A stretch of DNA of 64,000 nucleotides from Cryphonectria parasitica EP155 (lineage: Eukaryota > Ascomycota > Sordariomycetes > Diaporthales > Cryphonectriaceae): NCBI RefSeq assembly GCF_011745365.1, contig NW_024468919.1:186001-250000 (forward strand), in the 5' to 3' direction. A program made the position numbers and the translations under genes. Each line of letters begins with the position of its first letter. Position 1 is the first letter of the stretch. Of the stretch, positions 45,862 to 56,197 are shown in pieces. Under the pieces are notes generated by a model. The model made no database searches, had not been told where the DNA came from, and saw only the letters and a program-made list of their open reading frames with translations.

Positions 45862-46620
45862 TCAACCCCGTATCTAATCATTTGCTAGGCAATGTGGTGG
45901 TTTTCAATAAAACTAATTCTAATGTCAATGACAACGACGGCATTTTCAAGATTACAACAGGGGACGAAGCTGGTAAGGTACTGTACTTCATAGTAGCAGG
46001 AAACTGACGCGTCGGATAACGAGCTTCAACAAGCCAACAAAAAGAATTAGAGGCTAATGAAAAAGTACATATGATGATAATGAACCCATAAGCTGACGCG
46101 AAGCCAATAGCCAGTGAATCTTTTGGGAAGTGTTTCCATAGCTCAGATTTGTCGACGAATCGCCTGGCGACGTTCAAAGTAGCAGCCCTAATAGGACTGC
46201 CAACCGTCACAAAATGTGGCCAACCGTCCTCTCCCACCCCTAGTAAAGATCCCACTACTCTCTTTCTCAAAATGTAGAATGGCGAATTTGCGAACCAACA
46301 GCGGAAAGTCCACGAAAGGTTTACTGAATTTTGAATGAACATTTTTTGCTCCTGGTCGCATCAGTCTGTCCCGTGGCCTGCACGTTGGACGCAAGCTCAG
46401 AACACGATGCTTTCTTCCGAGGATTTAAATCAAGCTCTAAGAGTACTCATCGCATCCCCTTTCTATCGAGTGTTACTTGAAATCTTCCTCCTCTTCCTAT
46501 TCCCCGGCCACAACATCTTCTGGATTTGGACTACCAGCTGTTGTGATTCGTCTTGATAATTTCGCTCCCAATTTCCTATGCTAGTGGAACTCATCTTTAT
46601 CCTCAATAAATATATCTTCT
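45862..46620. other. spacer, no gene seen
   Basis: Lies between the oxygenase stop and the hydrolase remnant. A 73-codon frame at 46335-46556 shows no recognisable feature and does not join in phase to the remnant. Confidence 0.45.
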
Positions 46621-47384
46621 ACTTCTAAGCCAACGATCGTCATTGTTGGTGGTGGCTTTTCATACGCCCACGAGTTACGGGAAACTCACCGCTGCACTTG
46701 AGGCATGCGGCTACAAAGTCCACGTCCCGCGAATGCCCACGACAAATGGGTCACGGCCACCCAACGCCAACTTCATTGACGACTCACAACTTGTTCGCAA
46801 CAAAGTCGACAGCCTGGTCCAGGCTGGGCACACAGTCATCACCATCGGGCACTCCTACGGAGCACATGTCATGTCCAACGCGTTGTACGGGCTGGGCATC
46901 GAGGCACGCTCCTTCAGGGGACTCAAAGGCGGCGTGTCCAGCTTGCTCTACATGGCGGTCTACCTCCTTCCGGAGGGCATGTCCACGTTCGATGAGTTTG
47001 AAAAATTTGGCAATCCCGAATCCTTTGTTGGCTTTGACACGGCTGAGGACCATACGATGACCGTTCGCAACCCCAAAGGGATGTTCCTATCTGTAGAGGA
47101 CGACAAGACGGAAGCAGAGAGCTATGTCCAAACTCTGTGTCGCTGGAATGGACAGGCCATTTTCCAGGCCTCCGAGCACGCTGCCTGGAGAGAGATTCCG
47201 GCCAGCTACATTCGCACCACGCAAGATTTGTCGATTTCCACTGCCGAACAGCTGGATATGATCCAGGGCGCTGAAAAGGCTGGTCGGGAAGTGCAGGTCT
47301 TTACGTTGGGAGACTGCTCATTGCCCCAACTTTAGTGCAACACAGAGCGTCGTGGATATTGTCAACAAACTGGTCTCCGGTTGA
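46621..47384 (+). pseudogene. decayed alpha/beta hydrolase with two single-base insertions and no start codon
   Basis: Remnant of a fungal alpha/beta-hydrolase. The family start (KPTIVIVGG) is readable from about 46621, but the codon where Met is expected is ACT and no in-frame ATG precedes it before a stop. Near 46650-46655 (GGTGGTGG) the frame shifts by one extra G; the next frame carries FHTPTSYGKL, the nucleophile elbow GHSYG and HAAWREIPASYIRTT up to VFTL. Near 47308-47312 (TTGGGAG) a second extra G shifts again. The family C-terminus (HCPNFSAT then VVDIVNKLVSG) is then readable up to a TGA at 47382-47384. Between the lesions the sequence is well preserved, so inactivation is recent or the extra G's are assembly errors. 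It sits at the left edge of the metabolite cluster. Confidence 0.8.
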
Positions 47385-47646
47385 CATGTGGTACAGATGT
47401 CTGTTGCTACTTGGTAAAACCCACGAGACTGACGCCACAGCTCCTGTAGATATGCAGTACTATAAGCAGTTACTCGTTTAACAAATGATAAGTTACAGTC
47501 GATCCTACAGAGTAGGGAAATCGTTTAGAATAATGTCTTTCTTGAAAAGTACCTCCCGCCAGCTATATGTTCCAGAGAAGTCCTATAAAATTTTCCAAGG
47601 AGCCAGTCTACGCAGAGTCACATCATAAATAAGAATAGGGAACTAT

Positions 47647-49053
47647 TCAATTGCTCGATCCGTTTGCCCAACGCTTTGCATGCTTTGCCTCGGGTGTGAG
47701 ATATGTTGTAACGTCAAGTTCGTCTCCCTCGTTGCAAACACAGCTCACAGACGCTTGCAGGCCGGAACCATCTGACAGGGCCCTGTGATCGGCCAACCTC
47801 TCCAGCATGCCTAGGAACCGGTCTGCATACGAACCCCGTCCTCGCTCTTTCATCCACTCTACGGTGCGGCGGGCGACGCTGAGGTCATCGCTTGCGTACC
47901 GCCACACGGGCACATACAGCTTCACCTCCGGCAGCGGTTTGTCAGGCTGGATGTCGAAATAATAGATCAGTCCTGGCGGTGAATTCGGTGCCTCCCCGGC
48001 ATACTTGTCAGAGGCTGGGTCGTGCCGCGGGGCGCTGGGAAGCTCTTCGTTGTCTGAGAAACCGGCAGGCAGCCCCACGGCCGCATGAATCAAAGTGCGT
48101 ACCTCCTCTACCGTCTTGTCCATGTTGGGCCGCCGCCCGCCCAGGGTGATGATGTCGCGTGCCGACGCGAAGCTGGTGTGTGGCGTCATAAAGTACCATT
48201 TCAACCGTGACTTGGCTGATGATACGGCATCAACAGCGACCATGAGGGGCATCAGCGCCTGCCCCTCTGGTCCTGAAGATAGAAAGTCCAGGAGAGCGTC
48301 TCGGGCAGGGCTTGTGGGATGTAGTTGTCTCAAAGAGGGCGTAAACAGTTCTATATGAGGTAGAAACGGCGGAGTCACGGCACGTGGCGCACAGTATGTT
48401 TTAAAACCCAGGCCGCTGGGAACGAACTCAGCTGCCACGGCAAACGTGGTTCCGGTTGGCGTGCCAGCCTCAGCCAACTCCAATGCCCTCTGGTGCTGGC
48501 CTTGGTCGAACAAGGTGGAAAGGAAGTGGTCCGTCCAGGTCAGGTCAGCCTGAAACGCTGCTGCGAGGCGACGGGCAAGCTTGGTCCCGGCCTGCCGGTT
48601 CTCTGGGTCTTGTGTTGTCCCAGAGACGGGGCCGATGGGCTCAAGGGAATAGCGGATGTCCGGTTGGCTGGTGGGTGACCGCTTGTTCCATTTCCACGAG
48701 TATTCTATTGGAGAACCTTCTATCGTGATAGCTGATTTGTATTGCAGCTCGCCTGAAGGTGAGGGTTTCCGGCCCATATGGGACACCTTAAAAATGTCCG
48801 AGTTAGAGATACTTATTGCTCACGAGGCATTTTGGGTGAGTTGGTGGTCAGGACTATTACTTACGGCCCAGTGGTAATGGAACAACAAGGCTTCATACTG
48901 CCTCTCCAACGAATAACCAGCAGCATCAACCAGTATGGCAAGGTGCCGTCCCGTGAGCTGCCACCAAAATTCACTATCGACTTCGCGAGTAGGGAGAAGC
49001 TTCGATAGTTTGTCCCATACCTGTGAAGGAGAGTCCACGTTCTGATGGGTCAT
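47647..49053 (-). CDS. DMATS-type aromatic prenyltransferase
   Basis: Soluble ABBA-fold prenyltransferase of 442 residues, which transfers a dimethylallyl-type group to tryptophan, indole or another aromatic. Exons 49053-48865 and 48786-47647 join in phase 0 (donor GTAAGT, acceptor TTTTAAG). Family marks: the N-terminal WWQLTGRHLAILVDAAGYS, HYHWAVSHMG, the diphosphate-binding and substrate blocks SRLKWYFMTPHTSFASARDI with ITLGGR, YYFDIQPDKPLPEVKLYVPV and the C-terminal VSCVCNEGDELDVTTYL. Length is normal for fungal DMATS enzymes. It is divergent from a P450 gene 557 bases away, and with the nearby UbiA gene suggests a doubly prenylated or prenylated-terpenoid product. The aromatic acceptor is unknown. 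Confidence 0.92.
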
Positions 49054-49610
49054 CCTGACGAGCCTTGCATTGAGTCAAGTAGATGGGTTGAAATACAACC
49101 AATGACTCTAGATGACCGTGACTTTGATGAGAAACGAAAAGATAGTGCGAGGGGAATTCTCGGTTCCCTCATCCTGGTGGCTCTAGATTTGCGGCTCTCA
49201 CCTGAAAAGGCTGCGAAAGGTTTCTTTGCCGACTTCGGTGGGACTAGCTTGTCCTCTGCTTACACTTGAGTATTCAGTACATGGACGGTACAGCGTACTG
49301 TCAGACAAGACATAGATCCGTACTGTACGAGATGTATTAAGTGGCGGGTCTGACGAGGATGAGAATCCTCTATCCTCTAGGCTGCTTTTCCAATCCCGGT
49401 GCGGGGGATGGAACCCAGAATTTCCTAGTAAGCATGATGACAAGGGCTTAAGATTAGAGAAGAACATGGGGAATAAGACGTTGTTACGTCTTATGGTCTG
49501 GAACAACACGAAGTAGTGCTGCCATGGTACTGACCTGATGCAGACGGCCAAGATTTCTCTATACAATCTTCAGTCCGTCAAAGTTGTATGCAAATACCTC
49601 ACTCTCAATC
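49054..49610. promoter_or_regulatory. divergent promoter, DMATS / P450-1
   Basis: 557 bases between two start codons pointing away from each other. Contains a direct repeat of CGTACTGT (49294-49301 and 49319-49326), the second copy within the palindrome CGTACTGTACG (49319-49329), and the 11-mer GACGGTACAGC (49284-49294), which recurs with one change in the P450-2/UbiA promoter. Confidence 0.5.
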
Positions 49611-51615
49611 ATGCTGCCACTCATTCTGTTGGGAGCCGGGCTCCTTGCCGTTTTCCTCTACAATAGGTTGCGATATCATCGCTTCCAGCAGTATGCCTCT
49701 CTACCACAGAGACCACCGTCCCTCCTGTGGGGCAACATGAAGGAGGTGCAGGAGTGGGCGACGAACGGAGAACCAGATCGCCATCCTGGTACTGACGCTC
49801 CTTTTCCATTGAGTTCAAAAAAATAAAAAAAATACATGGTGTTGAGGATGAGACTATTAACTGATGGACTGACCGACCAACTTTATTCCCAGACTTGGGT
49901 TTCAAATGGATGGGTGAGCGTCTGGGCAGCCCACCAGTCTGGTTGCTTGATATTCGCCCTTTTGCGCCGTTTGCCACGGCTGTCATCCAAAATCACGAGG
50001 TGGCCGACCAGATCGCCAAGGGATCCAAGACCTTCCCTTACAGTACACCTAGGACGAGTGTGCTTCAGACCTTGCCTCTGCTTGGCACGAAGTCTCTCTT
50101 TGCTACCGAGGTAAGGGAAAATATCTAAAGAATCATGTGGCCTCTCTCTCTTCCTCTCTCCCTCTCTATCTGTGTGTGTGTGTGTGTGTCAGTGATGAAA
50201 GTTGACACGGAATCCTTCAGAATGAAGAGTGGAAGGCCTTGCGAAAGCGCTTCAATCCAGGCTTCGCACCGCAGCACCTCTTAACGCTTCTCCCCACCAT
50301 CCTGGACAAGTCGTTTCGCTTCCTGGAAAACCTTGATCAATATGCCCGAAGCGGCGAGATTGTCCGCATGGACAAATTGACCACTGCCCTCACATTCGAC
50401 ATCATCGGAGCCGTGACCATGGATATCGACCTGGATGCACAGCAGCTAGATCAGTCCCGACGCAGCGATTTCATGAACCTGTACAGCGAGATGCTCGCCA
50501 GCTTCACCAACGATCCCGGCCGCCTGCCCTGGTGGATGACCCCACGAAGGAACTTGCGTCGTCGTGCCATCGGGAGGGCCATCGACCGGCAACTAGAGGC
50601 CATGATCCGCTCCAAGTCGACCACGCTCCGCCACGCCGAGCAGGGAGATCGCGTCCAGCGCAGTGTGTTTGACCTCTGTGTGCAGGGCACCGAGTCGAGC
50701 GACCTGCCAGCTGACGTTGTCACCTCGACGCGTGACAATGTGAAGACTTTCCTCTTCGCCGGACACGACACGCTGAGCACGCTTCTCCTGTGGATCTTCT
50801 ACGAGCTCTCGCGGACACCTCGGGTGCTCAAGGCCGTGCGGGCGGAGCTAGACGACATCTTTGGACCAGATCCAGACCCAGAGGTCGTGAGGGCACAGCT
50901 GGCCGCCCCTAAAGGCGGAAATCTCATTCGGCGCATGACGTACGCCTCTGCCGTGATCAAGGAGTGTTTGCGTCTTTACCCGCCGGCATCCGCCATGCGA
51001 GGCGTGCCCAAGGGGTCAAATTTCAGCGTTCGCACCCCGCAGGGTCAAGAGCTGTGCCTGGATGGCTTGGCAGTTTACATCAATCACTATGCCATCCAGC
51101 GAGACCCAGGCGTGTATGGGCCCACGGCCAATGACTTTGTGCCTGAGCGTTGGCTGGGCGACACAGAAACATCTAATGCCAAAACTGAGGATGGCGGAAT
51201 TGGCGAGTCTGAGAAAAAGACAACGGCAGCAGCAGCAGCGGTACCGAATGGCAACGAGCATCGCAAATTCCCTGCAGCGGCATGGCGGCCGTTTGAGCGT
51301 GGGCCGAGGGACTGCATTGGCCAGGAACTTGCCAACGTTGAGGCACGTGTCATTATGGCCTTGGTGGCTAGACGTTATGATTTTGTCAAGACCGGGCTCG
51401 GCGAGCTTGATCTCGATGAGAAGGGTCTACCTGTACTCAACGACAAGAATCAGTACAAGGTTAAGCAGGATGTCTACTGTGTAAGTTTCTCTTCGTGCTT
51501 ATGCCTGTAATTTTGTGGATGACGGCTAATGGTATTTTTTTGCATGCAGACTATTCAGATCACATCGAGACCCAAAGATAGTACGATGAGAGTGAAGATG
51601 GCTTCGACTGTTTGA
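49611..51615 (+). CDS. cytochrome P450 (P450-1)
   Basis: Membrane-anchored monooxygenase of 573 residues. Exons 49611-49788, 49893-50110, 50221-51480 and 51550-51615 all join in phase with consensus sites. N-terminal anchor: MLPLILLGAGLLAVFLYNRL. I-helix oxygen-binding motif AGHDT (312-316), K-helix ExxR KECLRLYPP (E380/R383), PERW-type motif (FVPERWLG), and heme loop FERGPRDCIG with Cys497. A low-complexity Lys/Thr/Ala insert precedes the heme loop. Intron 2 contains a (GT)n run. The gene is divergent from the DMATS gene. Subfamily and reaction cannot be assigned by eye; a tailoring oxidation of the cluster product is the natural inference. Confidence 0.92.
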
Positions 51616-51981
51616 TGTCTTGATCATTTTGCGATGGAATTCTGGGATGAAAAGCCAAGTCCTCCAAATGATACGTATATGACTAAAGGAAATGAGGTTC
51701 TGATGTAAGACATTGCCGGTGAATACAAAGCACACGGCAGCAAGAGTTGTCTGGGTCCAAGTAGTAAAGTATGGAACTACTTGAGAGTGAATTTTCTTCG
51801 ACAATGTTACGCTTTTGCGCGATTGTGGCCCTCGAGGTATTGAAATTTCTATATGACTGCTTGAAATTTCGCTACTATTCGGATTGTCTTTATGCTACGC
51901 CACGACCTCCACACTTCATCAGGAAAGAGAAAGATAATAATCCACACATGAACTTTGTATATACGCACTGAAATCATATTG
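51616..51981. other. convergent 3' spacer between the two P450 genes
   Basis: 366 bases between facing stop codons. No gene seen. Confidence 0.6.
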
Positions 51982-53886
51982 TTAGCCAGTGGACACCTTG
52001 CGCTTCCTAATTGTGACCAACGATGTTCCACATGGCTCGATCAGCGTGACCTTGCGCACCCCCTGAGGCCGCTCCTCGAGGTGGTCAAAGTCGTAGTCCA
52101 GGAGCAGGTGTGAGAAGGCCAGTTTGAGTAGGTTGGCAGTGAACCACCTCCCGGGACACGCAGAGCGGCCTAGGCCGAAATTGAGAAACTCCCGCGAAAT
52201 GTCCGTCATCTTTGGATGGGCCGGATCCTGCAGGGCGCGCTCGGGGTTGAACCCGCCTGGATAGAGGCTCTCGTCGCGCTGGCCTACGCGCAACGTAGAG
52301 GCAAGGATGGCGCCCTGCGGCACGTGTACGCCGGTGGAGAAAGTGAAGCCTCCAGGCTTTACGATTGTTCTCTCCAGGCCGACCTCGCCGATGGCATTGT
52401 AGCGGATGCTCTCGCGGATGAAGGCGTCTATGGTGTCTAGTCGGTTGACGAAGTCGTTGGACCAGTCATCGCCGCGGCCGAGGTTCGCGACAATCTCGGC
52501 CCGCATCTCTGCAACTGTGGACTCAAAGACGGGTTTGGGCAGCGAGACTAGGTCGTACAGGACATTTGTGAAGCTGAGAACGTTGGAGTAGGATTGCAGG
52601 AAGTTGAGGTTCATGACACGGTTGCAGAGTACAGGTGTTGAGTATTCGAGCTGGCGGTTCTTGTCTTTAATGGCAACCTTCATACAGGCACTGAGGAGAT
52701 CATTCTGTGAGATTGTCAGTATATGTGGCTGGTCCTGATGTCAAATGTAAGGTAGATTGCGATGACCTATACTTACCGGTAGCTCTGGTTCAATTCCTTT
52801 CTCAGCTGCGTCCGCGATAATCTTCTTGCGCTCCTCGATGATGGGCTCTGCATGCTTGATGATGATCTCGCGCTTCTTGGTCAGAGGCCGGCGGACCAAT
52901 GGAGCCAGAAGGCTAGCAATGGGGAGAAACAGTGTCAGTGTGTAATTATGGCATAATATGATATGGATCAGTGGCGGATCTGGGGCTAAATTGCTTACGG
53001 TCTCAGAAAAGGAGGAATGAAGCGAATATAAACAGCTGTGGAAAACATCTGGACCGAGTACTGGACCATGGCATCCAGATACTCCTGATTCCTGCAGAGC
53101 GGATAGCCAGATGTGATTCTGTTGCTGGAGCGCGACATGAGCTTGGTCACCATGTCCCACATGTTGATCTGCATCACGCCGCTCTCATCCATCCTTGACC
53201 CGACATAGTGCTCCAGGGCGCCCACCATCTCCTCATTCATCATAGGCATTTTGTCTGCCAGCTTGCTCTTAAGCTCTCGCAGCACAATCGGCGTCTGGAT
53301 GTTGTTGTTCAATATGTTCTCCCCGAAGCACACATACTTGGAGTGCATGGCACCGGCCACGAACGTCTTGAACGAGACTACATTTTCCGGTTGTTTCACA
53401 TACTCATCTATCAAATCCAGAGGCAGCAGAATGAGGAAGCCTGATTGTATGTGAGGAAAAGGCACGATGACGACATCGTTTGCTGTTTTGCGGACCTGAT
53501 GGCTGTAATTAGAACCATGGTTTTTTACGATCTGTTGTCGCCAATATTGATTATAGAAAGAAGAAGAAACAAGGAAAACTTACTTTCTCATAGGATGTCC
53601 TGAAAAGTCCTTCAGAAGCAAAGACACATTCGTAGGCCACCTTGAAAAATTGGCCGAAGCCTCGTTTTCCTTTGACCCATTTATACGGAGCGTACGTCGG
53701 AGAGAGGGACACACGCAATGCGGGTTCGACGAGATGGAACAACCAGCCGGTGAGCACCAGCACCACAGCGATCTCAACAAATCCAACAACTCCAGGCATG
53801 GATAAATGCCGTGTCATTACATGACTGAGAATGTTAGGAGTAGTAGACTCCAGAGAAGTGATTTTCTGCGAAGCATTCGATGCCAT
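51982..53886 (-). CDS. cytochrome P450 (P450-2), CYP68-like, with atypical I-helix
   Basis: 552 residues from exons 53886-53584, 53495-52999, 52912-52777 and 52704-51982, in phase throughout. N-terminal membrane anchor at about 36-57 (VVGFVEIAVVLVLTGWLF). The central part (VRKTANDVVIV; GSRMDESGVMQINMWDMVTKLMSRSSNR; RRPLTKKREIIIKHAEPIIEER) resembles fungal terpenoid-oxidising P450s of the ent-kaurene-oxidase/CYP68 kind. ExxR is ESIR (E410/R413), PERF-like FNPERAL, heme loop NFGLGRSACPG with Cys495. The I-helix, normally with a Thr pair before TNVLYDL, reads QSYSNVLSFTNVLYDL, so the oxygen-activating Thr seems replaced. The gene is divergent from the UbiA gene. Confidence 0.88.
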
Positions 53887-54853
53887 TCTTGATCTGTCTG
53901 CTTTGGTAGAAAATAGGCGACCCTGAAGATTCTACACATACACGAATTGAGGGAAATTGTAGACACGAGTGGAAAGGTGGCGACTGAAGCAATCTGCAAC
54001 CAGGAGTAGAGATCTTGGGAATTGGAATCCTGTTTCCTCCTCCCTCCTCCTTGCCTTGCCTCAATGAATGATCACCAAGGCTCGGCGAGACACTCCTCTC
54101 GCCGGAGCCAAGATGCAAGGCGTGCTTTCTCGGTGAGGCTATAGTCATACAGTGCTCTTACAACTGTGAGGATGTAGTGAGTACCTCACAATTCAACCTG
54201 TCTAGCAATCAAGTTTCTGAGGGGAACATGCATGAGCGGATCGTAAAGAACGGGTAAGCCGGCTCCTTCACTCTACGATCTTGTAAGCTCCAAGACGGTA
54301 CTGCAGTCATCGTGAGTAATGTTCTTACATACCCCGCACCCCATATTCCTCTAGTACTCCTAAAGGATTCTTGGCGTAAAACTTTGTGTCCTTTTGTTGC
54401 CATATATTTCGAAGCTACACCATCTCACTGGTCACACGGGCTTGCTACGCTTGCATGGGTCCACGTATTGTGATAAGAACTTGGCGCTCTATGATTCGTT
54501 GGAGAGCAGTGCTGGGCGGAGTGTAAGGCTTCGACAAGTGTCTCGCCGCGCGAGAATCGATCACCGATGAGCAATTATACACTGGGGTTTCAAATCATGC
54601 AGCTTAGGATAAAAGTCCTCATCGAGTTTGAAAAAGGCCGATTCGCGGCGCCACAATGTACCTCATGTGTAATGATCAATTATGTGAGATTTAAAGTTAG
54701 GTCTCTTGTTTCTGTGCCGAGTAGATATGTCCCGAGCAAATGAGAGTTACGTAGTCCGGCTGTGGTCCTCCTCCTGTTTTTCCTGACTCGAGATGTCCAT
54801 CCGTTGCAGCACGTACGTCTTGGGACTTTGCTGATGATAGATAACTTTACACA
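53887..54853. promoter_or_regulatory. divergent promoter, P450-2 / UbiA
   Basis: 967 bases between diverging starts. It holds a strong inverted repeat at 54079-54109 (arms GGCTCGGCGAGA and TCTCGCCGGAGCC, 6-base spacer) and the 11-mer GACGGTACTGC at 54294-54304, shared with the DMATS/P450-1 promoter. Either could be bound by the cluster's zinc-cluster regulator; this is inference. Confidence 0.5.
54079..54109. promoter_or_regulatory. inverted repeat, candidate operator or hairpin
   Basis: Arms of 12 and 13 bases separated by CACTCC; one unpaired C is the only imperfection. CGG and CCG triplets face each other within the arms, as in dimeric zinc-cluster binding sites. Confidence 0.55.
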
Positions 54854-55970
54854 ATGACGACCGAGTCTCGTGGAGATCTTCTCATCAGACTGGGGATTTT
54901 GCCTTTCCTTATATCCTCGGGGCATCTTGTCCCCGTAATAGGATCTATCCATGTCGTGACTGGGTCTTACGAGTTCCCCATAGCTCTTCTGAGCATGATA
55001 TGCGCAGCTACCTCTATCGTTGACTGTGAGTAGTTATCTTCCATACATGGTGTTTGGCTCTGTAAATACTGATATGGCTTTAGCATATGACTCTTACAAG
55101 GACATCCCAATATCAAAGCGACCGAAGAAGTGTATATGGCAGGCCTGGATGTATTCACTATGGCTTGTGGTCCTTGTCACCACCTACCTTACCGGTGTTG
55201 AGACATCCTTACGCATGTACCGTTTCTCTCTGATCGGACTTGGATGGGGCACTCCATGCATCCCTCTCTTCTCGCCTTCGAAGGGCTTGCACCTAGTCAA
55301 GCCCAAGTCTCTCGTAAGTATGAACACCAGCGCTTAAGACACCTTGTTGACTGTGCTGATTACTTACCGACAACGACAATAACAGTTCTTCGAGGCCAAG
55401 TCTCTCGTCGTTGCCGTCTGCATGACCTATGTCACGGCTGACGTGGGCATGTTCTACGGCTGTCATGAAAGGACGACTGCCAAGTGCACAGATAGCTCGC
55501 TCCGTGCACGCAGTCTCTGCCTCGTGATACTCTACCAGTTCTTCCGGGAGACGGTATGCGATACGAGAGATCTCGCCGAGGACGCTGCAAACGGCATGAG
55601 GACCTTGCCAGTTAAATGGGGAAAGACGTACACTCTGCTGTTTTTGGTGGGCCTAGGTTTGCTCCTTGACCCCTTTCTCACAACAGGAGACACCGCCTTG
55701 TTTATCTCTGGGCCCCATGAGAGCCTCCAGATTCCTCTTGGAAGTATCGTGCGGGTGTGCGGTACAATTGGATTGTACTGGATAGCATTGATGTTTCCAA
55801 AAGGGCATCTCCTTGCTTGGGGCGCGGTTTCTCTATTGGGACTTGTTCCGATATTGTGGGCACAAGCAGCTCTCCTAGGATCTGAACAGATGAAATGGCA
55901 GACAAGAACCGTTCCATGGTCTCCGGGGGTTCTCGTGGGCTTACAAAACCCAACGTCTAGTCGTGTCTGA
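54854..55970 (+). CDS. UbiA-superfamily membrane prenyltransferase or terpene cyclase
   Basis: Integral membrane protein of 328 residues from exons 54854-55025, 55084-55313 and 55386-55970, all in phase. Both Mg-diphosphate motifs of the UbiA fold are present: the first (VDSYDSYKD, about residues 57-64) is DxxDxxxD followed by KRP, though the usual leading Asn is Val. The second is DTRDLAED, followed by the diagnostic NGMRTLPVKWGK. Hydrophobic segments between and after these suggest seven to nine helices. In fungi the superfamily includes aromatic farnesyltransferases of meroterpenoid pathways and the UbiA-type cyclase Fma-TC of fumagillin biosynthesis, and I cannot decide between them. It is divergent from P450-2. 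A 13-base direct repeat flanks intron 2. Confidence 0.85.
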
Positions 55971-56197
55971 ATCCCGGGATTTTCTTTTAGTAGAGAGAGA
56001 TAAAGGCTTAGGCTACATATTGAGAATAGAGAGGAATAGATCCCCTGACCAGTCTACGAGAGAAGAGGCCAAAGAAAGGAAGGCCTCTCAATATTCCTAG
56101 CATCACAAAATCTATTCCATGTACGTTTTGGCGAATAATAAATGAGCCATGTGAAAGAAAAAAAAGGAAAAGAACAAATCAGAGCAGGTTCACCCGA

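Noticed and set aside
46335..46556. 73-codon frame as a possible first exon of the hydrolase remnant
   Set aside because: No donor in it joins in phase to the remnant, and the two internal insertions would remain anyway.
49045..49269. 74-codon plus-strand frame in the DMATS/P450-1 spacer
   Set aside because: No recognisable content; the region is better explained as a divergent promoter.
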